Counted from the stretch's first letter, positions 1 to 6,521 are shown. The stretch is DNA of 6,739 nucleotides from Deltaproteobacteria bacterium (GCA_007128675.1 SKWY01000484.1:1-6739); one strand, 5' to 3'. The notes: generated by a model from the letters alone, not told the origin. Numbers and translations: made by a program.

Positions 1-1333
1 AGCCACAAGGGCCGACGTTGGAATCAAGGGCGAGAAGGTAGCCGCCCTGGGAGCGGATCTGGATGGAGAGAAGGTAATCGATGCCGGGGGCAGGCTCGTT
101 CTTCCCGGTGTGCTCGATGTGCACAATCATTTCCAGCTCCCATTCTGCGGTACGACGAGCGCCGACGACTTCGCGAACGGCAGCAAGGCGGCCGCGCTGG
201 GCGGCGTGACCACCTTTTTGGACTTCGCCATTCAAGCCAAGCCCGCATCCGTCATGGACGCCATAGCCGCTCGTCGCGAGGAAGCCGATCCCAAGGTGCA
301 TATCGACTATGGTCTGCACGCTGGCATCACTGATTGGGGCGATGACCGAAAGGAGGAGATCCCCAGGATCATTCGGGCCGGCTGCCCGACCTTCAAGATG
401 TTCATGGTCTACAAATCCCAGGGCTGGCAGTCCACCGATCCCGATATTTATGGCGCCCTGATCGAGACGGCGAGACATGGGGGCATGGTGGGCGTTCATG
501 CGGAGAACGACGATCTGATAGCCGCTTTGCAGGAGCAGGCCGAGCGGGAGGGCGTCAAGGGTGCCTACGGGCACGCCCTGACCCGCCCCCCCATAACCGA
601 GGCCGAGGCCATCAGCCGAGCGATCATGCTCTGCGAAGCCACTGGAGGTCGTCTCTACATCTTTCATATGTCGACCGGCTGGGGCACGGACATAGTCCGA
701 GATGCCAGGAGGCGTGGCGTGGACGTGCACGCCGAGACCGGGCCGCACTACCTCTTGCTGGACGACGAGCTATTCAAGCGTGACGATGGTCATCTGTATG
801 GGACCTGCCCACCGATTCGAAAGGCGGAGGATCAAGAGAAGCTCTGGGAAGGGCTTTCCGACGGCTCCGTGGAGGTGCTCGCTACCGATACCTGCACCTT
901 CGACAGCAAGCAGAAGGCCATGTGGGAAGGCGACTATCGCAAGATCCCCTTCGGCATGCCCGGCATAGAGACCCTGCTTCCGTTGACCTACACAAAGGGG
1001 GTCAGAGAAGGGCGCTTCAGCCTCGAGCGGATGATAGAGCTGCTTTGCGAGAGCCCGGCCAAGCTCTTCGGGATGTGGCCAAGAAAGGGCAACCTGAATG
1101 TTGGGGCGGACGCGGACGTGGTCATCTTCGATCCCGAGGCCAAGGTGACGATTACACCTTCGGTGCTTGCGACCAACTGTGACTACAGCCCATTCGACGG
1201 GACCGAGGTTCGAGGCTGGCCCGTGACGACGATGGTTCGCGGAAAGATCGTAGTCAAGGATCGAGAGTTCGTGGGAGAACCCGGGTATGGCAAGTTTCTA
1301 GTGCGCGAGCCTTCGGAAGGAAGAGCCAGATGA
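1..1333 (+). CDS. hydA: Dihydropyrimidinase / D-hydantoinase (5' end outside window)
   Basis: Cyclic-amidohydrolase that opens the ring of 5,6-dihydrouracil or dihydrothymine to the N-carbamoyl-beta-amino acid; cytoplasmic, second step of reductive pyrimidine breakdown. The reading frame is open from base 2, so the gene starts upstream; 443 codons are visible and the family is usually 460-480 residues, so only some 15-25 are missing. Counting from base 2, the binuclear metal site is complete: HxH as H41-N-H43 after LPGVLDV, the Lys expected to be carbamylated K138 (in FKMFMVYK), H166 (GVHAEND), H222 (IFHMST) and D296 (ATDTCTF). The downstream KIPFGMPGIE and the C-terminal GADADVVIFDP segment are also typical. 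The usual HTH is HNH here, which keeps both ligands. Its stop overlaps the next start by 4 bp (ATGA), implying translational coupling. The next genes support pyrimidine use over a detached hydantoinase; exact substrate is inferred. Confidence 0.93.
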   Translation, partial: ATRADVGIKGEKVAALGADLDGEKVIDAGGRLVLPGVLDVHNHFQLPFCGTTSADDFANGSKAAALGGVTTFLDFAIQAKPASVMDAIAARREEADPKVHIDYGLHAGITDWGDDRKEEIPRIIRAGCPTFKMFMVYKSQGWQSTDPDIYGALIETARHGGMVGVHAENDDLIAALQEQAEREGVKGAYGHALTRPPITEAEAISRAIMLCEATGGRLYIFHMSTGWGTDIVRDARRRGVDVHAETGPHYLLLDDELFKRDDGHLYGTCPPIRKAEDQEKLWEGLSDGSVEVLATDTCTFDSKQKAMWEGDYRKIPFGMPGIETLLPLTYTKGVREGRFSLERMIELLCESPAKLFGMWPRKGNLNVGADADVVIFDPEAKVTITPSVLATNCDYSPFDGTEVRGWPVTTMVRGKIVVKDREFVGEPGYGKFLVREPSEGRAR

Positions 1334-2628
1334 AGACCATGACGAATGCAGAAATCAAGAAGAAGCACGACGAGTACCTCTTCCCGTGCACGATGAACTA
1401 TTACTCCGAGCCCATCGCCTTCGCGAAGGGTGAGGGCGTGAGGCTCACCGACGTCGAGGGAACGGAGTACCTGGACTTCTTCGGGGGAATCTTGACCGTC
1501 AGCCTCGGGCACTGCCACCCGAAGGTAACCGAGCGCGTGAGGGAGCAGCTCGAGCGTCTCCAGCACGTCTCCACTCTCTACCCCACCGCAAACATCGCGG
1601 CCTTGGCGGAGAAGATGGCCGAGATAGCCCCGGGCCGGCTTCGGAGGAGTTTCTTCACCTCCAGCGGCACGGAGGCGGACGAGACGGCTCTGATGGCGGC
1701 GCGCCTCCACACCGGAGGCGGCGACATCATCGCCCTGCGTCACTGCTACTCTGGGCGCTCCCTGGTGGCGACCAACCTCTGTGGCCACTCGAGCTGGAGG
1801 CTGATGCCGAGCCAGGTCCCGGGCATCAAGCATGCCCCCGCTCCCTATTGCTACCGCTGCCCCATGAAGCTCGAGTATCCAGGCTGCGGCATGCAGTGCG
1901 CCCATGACCTTGAGGAGCTCATCGCCACGGAGACATGCGGGAAGGTATCGGCCTTCATCGCCGAGCCAATTCTTGGAGTCGGCGGGTTCATAACGCCTCC
2001 AAAGGAGTACTTCGAGGTTGCCGTCGATATCGTGCGGCGCCACGGCGGGCTCTTCATCGCCGACGAGGTTCAGACCGGCTTTGGGCGTACCGGCGGCAAG
2101 ATGAATGGTATCGAGCAGTTCGGCGTGGAGCCCGACATCTGCACCTACGCCAAGGGCATGGCCAACGGGGTGCCCGTGGGCGCCACGGTGGCAACCGACG
2201 AGGTTGCCTCCTCCTTCAAGGGCCTCACCATAGCCACCTTCGGCGGCAACCCGGTCAGCGCCGCGGCCGCCCTCGCAACGATAGAGGTGATGCAGGAGGA
2301 GAACGTTCCAAAGCGGGCCGAGACTCTCGGCGGACGCCTTCGAAATGCTCTAGAGACGATCGCGGACAAGTGTCCTTTCGTAGGCGAGGTCAGGGGAATG
2401 GGTCTGATGCAGGGCATGGAGCTCGTGGAGGACCGAAAGACCAAGGAGCCGGCGCCGGGGAAGGCCTCGGCAGTACTGGAAGAGGCCCGAAAGGAGGGGC
2501 TTCTCGTCGGCAAGGGCGGCCTCTATGGGAACACTCTTCGAATCTCACCGCCAATGCTGATTGGCGAGGAGGACCTCGAGGAAGGGCTGACAAAGCTAGG
2601 CCGCGCTATGGAGCGCGTGCGCGGCTGA
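1330..2628 (+). CDS. Class III PLP aminotransferase, AGXT2 / beta-alanine:pyruvate-type
   Basis: 432-residue fold-type I PLP transaminase. Visible motifs: SSGTEAD at 111-117 (phosphate-binding loop), ADEVQTGFGRTG at 244-255 with D245 contacting the pyridine nitrogen, Schiff-base lysine K275 in TYAKGMANG, FGGNPVS at 304-310, and R404 in LRISPP, the likely carboxylate contact. The ending VGKGGLYGNTLRISPP closely resembles alanine-glyoxylate aminotransferase 2. From the neighbours I infer that it converts beta-alanine (or 3-aminoisobutyrate) to malonate (or methylmalonate) semialdehyde, taking the product of the hydantoinase pathway and feeding the dehydrogenase downstream; GABA or another omega-amino acid is possible. 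The start at 1330 overlaps the upstream stop and has AAGGAAGAG about 6-9 nt before it; an in-frame ATG at 1339 is an alternative. A cysteine-rich insert at 174-190 (C-x2-C-x8-C-x3-C) is noteworthy. Confidence 0.93.
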   Translation: MKTMTNAEIKKKHDEYLFPCTMNYYSEPIAFAKGEGVRLTDVEGTEYLDFFGGILTVSLGHCHPKVTERVREQLERLQHVSTLYPTANIAALAEKMAEIAPGRLRRSFFTSSGTEADETALMAARLHTGGGDIIALRHCYSGRSLVATNLCGHSSWRLMPSQVPGIKHAPAPYCYRCPMKLEYPGCGMQCAHDLEELIATETCGKVSAFIAEPILGVGGFITPPKEYFEVAVDIVRRHGGLFIADEVQTGFGRTGGKMNGIEQFGVEPDICTYAKGMANGVPVGATVATDEVASSFKGLTIATFGGNPVSAAAALATIEVMQEENVPKRAETLGGRLRNALETIADKCPFVGEVRGMGLMQGMELVEDRKTKEPAPGKASAVLEEARKEGLLVGKGGLYGNTLRISPPMLIGEEDLEEGLTKLGRAMERVRG

Positions 2629-2635
2629 CTTTTTT
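2600..2635 (+). terminator. Terminator-like hairpin and T-run at the aminotransferase stop
   Basis: A perfect 7-bp inverted repeat, GCCGCGC (2600-2606) and GCGCGGC (2619-2625), with a 12-nt loop, is followed after TGAC by six T (2630-2635). It overlaps the last codons and stop of the aminotransferase. The four bases between stem and T-run are more than is ideal, so termination may be partial. If real, it would lower transcription of the dehydrogenase relative to the two upstream genes. Confidence 0.4.
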
Positions 2636-2652
2636 GGAAAGGGCGCTCCCTT

Positions 2653-2720
2653 CTTGGCCAGGGGCAAGGCGCCTGAAGGGCCACCGCCATCTTTGGCCCG
2701 CCTCGAAGGGCCAAGGCGCC
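2653..2720 (+). repeat. GC-rich leader with repeated words and alternative hairpins
   Basis: This untranslated stretch contains CAAGGCGCC twice (2665-2673, 2712-2720) and GAAGGGCCA twice (2675-2683, 2705-2713). TGGCCC at 2694-2699 can pair with either GGGCCA copy: 2678-2683 (6 bp, 10-nt loop) or, extended to CTTTGGCCC (2691-2699), with GGGCCAAGG (2708-2716; 9 bp with one G-U, 8-nt loop). CTTGGCC at 2653-2659 can also pair with GGCCAAG at 2709-2715. The pairings are mutually exclusive. No T-run follows and I match it to no known riboswitch. Function unknown. Confidence 0.45.
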
Positions 2721-2750
2721 CCGCGACCAGTTCAAGAGAAACGCAACTAC

Positions 2751-2756
2751 AAGGAG
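2751..2756 (+). promoter_or_regulatory. Shine-Dalgarno site of the semialdehyde dehydrogenase
   Basis: AAGGAG lies 7 nt before the ATG at 2764. It supports that start and shows that this gene has its own strong ribosome binding site and does not depend on coupling to the aminotransferase. Confidence 0.8.
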
Positions 2757-2763
2757 CAGCGAT

Positions 2764-4248
2764 ATGACGACCGGTATTCTGCCGGAGGTAAAGAAGCACT
2801 ACGGCAAGACTAAGAACTACATCGACGGTGAGTGGGTGGAATCCTCTTCCGAGCGAACACTGCCGGTCGAGAACCCGGCAACGGGCGAGGTGATAGGCGA
2901 GGTGCCCCTTTCGACGGCGGACGAGGTGGACGACGCCGTATCCGCTGCACAGGAGGCCTTCGAGGAGTGGAGGGAGACGCCGCCGCATATTCGCGTACAA
3001 CCGCTTTATCGCTTGAAGACCTTGTTCGAGGACAACTACGAGGAGATTGCTCGAATATTGACCCAGGAGCACGGGAAGGTAATCGACGAGGCCTTGGGCT
3101 CCGTCCGTCGAACGGTGGACAACATCGAGTTCGCCTGTGGCATCCCATCTCTGTTGATGGGTGACTACCTGGAGGACGGCGCCGCGGCCGGTATCGACGA
3201 GATCGCGATTCGCCAGCCCCTCGGAGTCTTCACCGCGATTGCTCCGTTCAACTTCCCGGCCATGGTTCCGTTTTGGTTCTGGCCTTCCGCGGTGGCCTGC
3301 GGCAACACCTTCGTGGTGAAGCCTTCCGAGCTCGTGCCCCTTACTCAGCAGCGCATCTTCGAGCTGATCGACGAGGCGGGCTTCCCCGAGGGCGTCATCA
3401 GCATGGTCAATGGAGATCGTGAGACAGGCGCCGCGCTCATTCGTCACCCGCGAGTGCGCGGAGTGTCCTTCGTGGGCTCTACGCCTGTGGCCAAGGCCAT
3501 CTACGCGGAGGCGGGCTCACTGGGCAAGCGGGTTCAGTGTCAGGGTGGCGCGAAGAACTTCATCACCGTCATGCCCGATGCGAACATGGACGTCTGCCTC
3601 CCCAATATGGTTGCCTCGTTCTTCGGTAACTCGGGGCAGCGCTGCTTGGCTGGGGCCGTGCTCGTCCTGGTGGGCGATTCGGCGGACGCGGTTGTCGATC
3701 GCTTCGTCACCGCCGCTTCTGGTCTCAAGCTGGGCTATGGCCTGGATCCGTCGGTGCAGATGGGGCCGGTCGCCGGAAGACCCCAGATGGAGAAGATCCT
3801 TGGCCTCATCGACAAGGGAGAGGCCGAGGGCGGCAAGCTTCTTCTGGATGGGCGGGGCGTCAAGGTGCCCGGGTACGAGAAGGGCTGCTTCATAGGCCCA
3901 ACGGTGTTCGATCACGTCGATCCCGAAAGCACGATCGCCAAGGAGGAGATATTTGGTCCCGTCGTCTCCATAATCCGCGTCAAGAGCCTCTCGGATGCCA
4001 TCGAGCTTGCCAACGGCAGCAGCTTCGGCAATGCCTCGTCCATCTACACGAGCAGCGGCAAGTCGGCTCGGGAGTACACCTACAGGGTCGAGGGCGGAAA
4101 CATCGGCGTGAACATCGGAGTCGCGGCGCCCATGGCTTTCTTCCCCTTCGGCGGCATGAAGGACTCTTTCTTCGGAGATCTTCACGGCCAGGGCAAGGAC
4201 GGGATCAACTTCTTCACCGACCGCAAGGTAGTGATAAGCAGGTGGTGA
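2764..4248 (+). CDS. mmsA: CoA-acylating (methyl)malonate-semialdehyde dehydrogenase
   Basis: 494-residue aldehyde dehydrogenase superfamily enzyme of normal family length. It oxidises malonate or methylmalonate semialdehyde with NAD+ and CoA to acetyl-CoA or propionyl-CoA plus CO2. Visible: APFNFPAMVPFWF with oxyanion-hole N163, VVKPSE with K186 (cofactor binding), SFVGST at 235-240, nucleophile C294 in GNSGQRCLA, KEEIFGPV at 393-400, and the C-terminal FFGDLHGQGKDGI...FFTDRKVV typical of MmsA. The general-base Glu of hydrolytic aldehyde dehydrogenases is replaced by Q260 in CQGGAKN; MMSDHs generally lack this Glu (often Asn), consistent with thiolysis by CoA. In context it completes conversion of uracil-derived beta-alanine, or thymine-derived 3-aminoisobutyrate, to an acyl-CoA. 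It could also serve valine or inositol catabolism, but no genes of those pathways are seen. Start chosen by the SD at 2751-2756. Confidence 0.95.
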   Translation: MTTGILPEVKKHYGKTKNYIDGEWVESSSERTLPVENPATGEVIGEVPLSTADEVDDAVSAAQEAFEEWRETPPHIRVQPLYRLKTLFEDNYEEIARILTQEHGKVIDEALGSVRRTVDNIEFACGIPSLLMGDYLEDGAAAGIDEIAIRQPLGVFTAIAPFNFPAMVPFWFWPSAVACGNTFVVKPSELVPLTQQRIFELIDEAGFPEGVISMVNGDRETGAALIRHPRVRGVSFVGSTPVAKAIYAEAGSLGKRVQCQGGAKNFITVMPDANMDVCLPNMVASFFGNSGQRCLAGAVLVLVGDSADAVVDRFVTAASGLKLGYGLDPSVQMGPVAGRPQMEKILGLIDKGEAEGGKLLLDGRGVKVPGYEKGCFIGPTVFDHVDPESTIAKEEIFGPVVSIIRVKSLSDAIELANGSSFGNASSIYTSSGKSAREYTYRVEGGNIGVNIGVAAPMAFFPFGGMKDSFFGDLHGQGKDGINFFTDRKVVISRW

Positions 4249-4264
4249 TAGAAGCAGTACCGAT

Positions 4265-4299
4265 GGGCCGCGCTCTTCCAGGTTCGGTGAGCGCGGTCC
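4265..4299 (+). other. Long hairpin after mmsA, no T-run
   Basis: GGGCCGCGCT (4265-4274) pairs with AGCGCGGTCC (4290-4299): 10 bp with one G-U, 15-nt loop. No T-run follows, so it is not a standard intrinsic terminator; it may protect the 3' end of the mmsA message or be Rho-related. A second, weaker inverted repeat, GACCGG (4317-4322) with CCGGTC (4341-4346), follows before the next gene. Confidence 0.5.
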
Positions 4300-4369
4300 C
4301 CAACAACCGGCTTACGGACCGGACTTCGGGCCTGGTTGGACCGGTCTCATCGAGCTTGGAGCAATCGTG

Positions 4370-4801
4370 ATGAAGCAGGATTTTCCCGAGATTACTTCCT
4401 TTGGCACTCTTTTCGCGTTCGCACAGGCGCTCGAAGAAGGTTTGATACGAATGAGCGAGGAGGCCTCCACCAAGGGAGGACCAAAGGCTGCTGAGGCCGG
4501 CCAGGCCCATAAGAAACACGCCAAGCGCGCAAAGCAGCTCGAGAGGTTGCGGCGGGAGAGGCTCAACGAGGTGGTTCTCCAGCCCCTCGAGGGCATGAAC
4601 AGGGATGCTTACGCTCCCGATCTTTGCTGCCCCGAGGATGCCTCGGGCTCGGCGCTAGCCCTTGCAAAGGCGGAGGAAAAGGCGGCGCTCTTCTACGAGG
4701 AGGCGGCCGAGAAGGCAAAGAGCGTGCTCGGCGGGATGGAGAGGACGCTGAAGAAGCTCGCCGCCGAGAGCCGAGAGCTGGCCGCCTCAATCAGGGAGTA
4801 G
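4370..4801 (+). CDS. Small helical protein, possibly ferritin-like; function unknown
   Basis: 143 residues, not recognised with certainty. The sequence predicts four helical stretches: about 10-33 (FAFAQALEEGLIRMSEEA), 40-72 (very basic, with H47 and H50), 94-119 (AKAEEKAALFYEEAAEKA) and 120-142. The pattern of paired Glu in helices one and three, a His pair in helix two and a Tyr after the third-helix Glu recalls rubrerythrin/ferritin-like folds, but helix four lacks the expected E-x2-H, so a complete di-iron site is not evident. C86-C87 sit in the linker between helices two and three. No signal peptide or membrane segment. Start: GGAG (4358-4361) is 8 nt from ATG 4370; GTG 4367, directly before it, is only 5 nt away and is the alternative. 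It lies 121 bp after mmsA on the same strand, so it could be an unrelated unit. Codon composition resembles the neighbours. Confidence 0.75.
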   Translation: MKQDFPEITSFGTLFAFAQALEEGLIRMSEEASTKGGPKAAEAGQAHKKHAKRAKQLERLRRERLNEVVLQPLEGMNRDAYAPDLCCPEDASGSALALAKAEEKAALFYEEAAEKAKSVLGGMERTLKKLAAESRELAASIRE

Positions 4802-4908
4802 GGCTTCTTTTTGGCCCCGCTTGCGCCAACCAAGGACTTTGCGCATCATGGCCCATCTCTGGGAAAGATGAGCATCGAGGGTCCATCTCCATCGAGGACG
4901 ACACAGAC

Positions 4909-5505
4909 ATGAGCTACGGGAACGCAAGCTGTATTGCCGCAGAAGTCGACCCTACAAGAGCAAGAGCCCGTCCACTGGCCGGCTCGCTTCTTTTTGCGCT
5001 GGGTTTTGCGGCAGCCACGATGGCGGCGGCGCACATGAGGGTATTGCTGCCCTTCTCGCCCGTCCCAGTGACGATGCAGACGATGGTCGTTCTTCTTGCA
5101 GGTCTCTGTCTCGGTGCCGGCTTTGGCGGCTTGAGCCAGGCCAAGTACCTTACCTTGGGCCTTATAGGGCTGCCCGCGTTTTCCGGAGGCATCGCCGCCT
5201 TGATTGGGCCAAGCGGAGGATATCTTTTCGGCTTCGTGATTGGTGCCATGACCGCGGGCTGGCTGTACTCCATGTGGAGGTCGACGGCCGGCGCGATCGC
5301 CGCTTGTCTCGTCGCCACGGCGACGATCTATCTCGCTGGCTGCCTTTGGCTCGCCGCCGTGACCGTTGGTTCGCTGGGGCAGGTGGTAGCCATCGGCGTG
5401 CTTCCCTTCATTTTTGGCGACCTCCTGAAGATCGCGGCCGTGGTCCTCCTAGTTCGGGGCCCCTATACGGGAGCCTTTATAGCGAAGCTCTTCAAGCACG
5501 GATGA
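4909..5505 (+). CDS. bioY: BioY family biotin transporter, ECF S-component
   Basis: 198-residue integral membrane protein, the biotin-binding subunit of an energy-coupling-factor importer in the cytoplasmic membrane. About six hydrophobic segments run from residue 24 to 183. Family hallmarks: PVPVTMQT at 51-58, the GLSQAKYLTLGLIGLPAFSGG stretch around 74-94, GPSGGYLFGF at 100-109, and FIFGDLLK at 167-174. No ATPase or EcfT partner is present in the window, so it must work alone or with shared ECF modules encoded elsewhere. The open frame extends upstream to 4624, but that part overlaps the previous gene and lacks family features; ATG 4909 is the first Met giving normal BioY length, with GAGGA at 4894-4898 about 10 nt before it. 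The 107-bp upstream gap shows no convincing BirA-type operator. It is convergent with the minus-strand pair, 30 bp apart. Confidence 0.93.
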   Translation: MSYGNASCIAAEVDPTRARARPLAGSLLFALGFAAATMAAAHMRVLLPFSPVPVTMQTMVVLLAGLCLGAGFGGLSQAKYLTLGLIGLPAFSGGIAALIGPSGGYLFGFVIGAMTAGWLYSMWRSTAGAIAACLVATATIYLAGCLWLAAVTVGSLGQVVAIGVLPFIFGDLLKIAAVVLLVRGPYTGAFIAKLFKHG

Positions 5506-5535
5506 GGTGGGATCTACCGCGATAGGTGCCGCTTG

Positions 5536-5970
5536 TTATCGCGAGGCTCGAGTTCCGGCGCCTATCCAGTTGCCCAGTAGCCGTTTGGCGCCGAATGTCC
5601 CTATGGAGGTTCCAGCCCCAACGAGCTTTTTTCGGATCGCCGATGGTTTGGGTCGCATCACATGCTCTGGATGGGCTGCTAGGTGTGCAAGGGCCAGCCG
5701 GAGGTTTCGAATCCTCGAGGAGTGGGCGTGTTTGCGGCGCCTTTGGATTGGGTAGGCCACCGCGATCGCCAGGGCTCCAGCCAGGACGAAGAGGGCCGTA
5801 AAGGCAAGTAAGGGATGGAGGCGGGCCTGCCGTCTGACGTTCACGGCCTGGCGCGCCCGGCGCTCGATCTCGTGAACGACGACTCCCAGCTCTGCTCGAA
5901 GGCCCGCTATCTCCCCTTCGAGAGCCTTGCGGTGACTAGATGACGTATTCCCCTTATCGGCTCTTGCCAT
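5536..5970 (-). CDS. Single-pass membrane protein with DUF3618-like N-terminus
   Basis: 144 residues. An N-terminal amphipathic, probably coiled-coil segment (16-47; ALEGEIAGLRAELGVVVHEI then ERRAR) resembles the DUF3618 pattern of an Ile/Arg/Leu heptad helix ahead of a membrane anchor. One clear transmembrane helix spans about 53-75 (PLLAFTALFVLAGALAIAVA), followed by a basic tail rich in Arg, His and Lys (76-144) with a glycine patch at 118-126. No signal peptide or enzymatic motif. The start follows a strong SD embedded in the stop of the upstream DUF1469-like gene, so the two are almost certainly co-translated; DUF1469 and DUF3618 genes are commonly adjacent in bacteria (the YqjE/YqjD kind of arrangement). 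Role is not established; envelope or stress-linked membrane functions are often suspected. The C-terminal tail is longer than I would expect for the family. Confidence 0.72.
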   Translation of the reverse strand: MARADKGNTSSSHRKALEGEIAGLRAELGVVVHEIERRARQAVNVRRQARLHPLLAFTALFVLAGALAIAVAYPIQRRRKHAHSSRIRNLRLALAHLAAHPEHVMRPKPSAIRKKLVGAGTSIGTFGAKRLLGNWIGAGTRASR

Positions 5971-5980
5971 CTTTCATGCT

Positions 5981-5986
5981 CCTCCT
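5981..5986 (-). promoter_or_regulatory. Shine-Dalgarno site fused to upstream stop codon
   Basis: On the minus strand the upstream gene's stop reads straight into the SD: TGAGGAGGAG. AGGAGG ends 10 nt, and the following GGAG 8 nt, before the ATG at 5970. This settles the start of the one-TM gene and indicates translational coupling. Confidence 0.75.
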
Positions 5987-6438
5987 CAGCGAAGGCCGCG
6001 GGCCCACTCCATCCCCCGCTCGAGGCTGCGGCGAGTCGCCGCCATGGGTTCTTGCACCCGTTTTCTCCACCCTGCGTATGCCGAGATCGATCCCACGATG
6101 AGCACCGCGGCTGCGACTGCCAATGACGCGGCCCAGCCCGGGAGGCCTGCTTCGATTAGGCCAAAGACGACGGCCAACAAGAACATCGCGAGAGTGAGGA
6201 TTGCACAAACCCCACCAGTGCCCAGCCCCACGGCGACGACCGCCTCTTGCCGTAGATCGGCCTTTGCGTCGGCCTTGGCCAGCTCGATCTCCTTGCGAGC
6301 GAGGAGAGCCGTCTTGTCGGCTGCCAGGGAGACTAGCTCGGATAGACGAAGATGGGATAGGGAGGGCTCTCGTCTTGGCCTTGGAAGAAGACGTCTTGGA
6401 TCCTCCATGGCCTGCTCTGGTTGATGGTATTGGGGCAT
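5986..6438 (-). CDS. DUF1469 / holin superfamily III-like membrane protein
   Basis: 150 residues. The N-terminal soluble part carries LSELVSLAADKTALLARKEIE-like sequence (residues 32-52), the amphipathic helix typical of the DUF1469/YqjE group that annotation pipelines call 'phage holin family' or 'putative actinobacterial holin-X'. Two transmembrane segments follow, about 66-95 (glycine- and alanine-rich) and 101-123, ending in a basic GWRKR stop-transfer, then a short amphipathic tail. There are no phage genes nearby, so a housekeeping envelope protein is more likely than a lysis holin. The frame stays open to an upstream ATG at 6513, but that lacks a ribosome site; ATG 6438 has GGAGG six bases before it and is preferred. 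It heads a two-gene unit with the DUF3618-like gene, 15 bp between them. Confidence 0.82.
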   Translation of the reverse strand: MPQYHQPEQAMEDPRRLLPRPRREPSLSHLRLSELVSLAADKTALLARKEIELAKADAKADLRQEAVVAVGLGTGGVCAILTLAMFLLAVVFGLIEAGLPGWAASLAVAAAVLIVGSISAYAGWRKRVQEPMAATRRSLERGMEWARGLR

Positions 6439-6444
6439 GATTTG

Positions 6445-6449
6445 CCTCC
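6445..6449 (-). promoter_or_regulatory. Shine-Dalgarno site fixing the DUF1469-like start
   Basis: GGAGG on the minus strand lies 6 nt before the ATG at 6438. It favours a 150-residue product over the 175-residue reading from 6513. Confidence 0.75.
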
Positions 6450-6521
6450 ACTTGGGCAGGGCGGCGCTCATCGCGGGCGTCCCCAAATCAAAATGTGAAC
6501 CTTGTTTCGCCATGGCAAGAG

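Noticed and set aside
1183..2043. Long minus-strand open frame (286 codons) across the dihydropyrimidinase/aminotransferase junction
   Set aside because: It lies antisense to two genes with full motif support; the product has no recognisable family features and is a by-product of GC-rich codon use.
1935..2813. Plus-strand open frame (292 codons) bridging the aminotransferase and mmsA in another frame
   Set aside because: Arg/Gly-rich low-complexity product overlapping two well-supported genes; typical out-of-frame shadow.
2596..3447. Long minus-strand open frame (283 codons) over the gap and mmsA
   Set aside because: Antisense to the clearly coding dehydrogenase; no family motifs; the part over the gap coincides with the hairpin region.
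4801..4817. Small hairpin GGGC/GCCC around a T-run after the helical-protein gene
   Set aside because: Only a 4-bp stem and the T-run is in the loop, not after the stem; not a credible terminator.
4624..4908. N-terminal extension of the BioY frame
   Set aside because: It overlaps the helical-protein gene, encodes Arg/Gly-rich sequence, and would make BioY about 95 residues too long; the ATG at 4909 fits the family.
5698..5717. GGTTTCGAATCC-like sequence resembling a tRNA T-arm
   Set aside because: The flanks do not form a proper 5-bp T-stem on either strand, and no acceptor, D- or anticodon arm is found at suitable distance; it lies inside the minus-strand membrane-protein gene.
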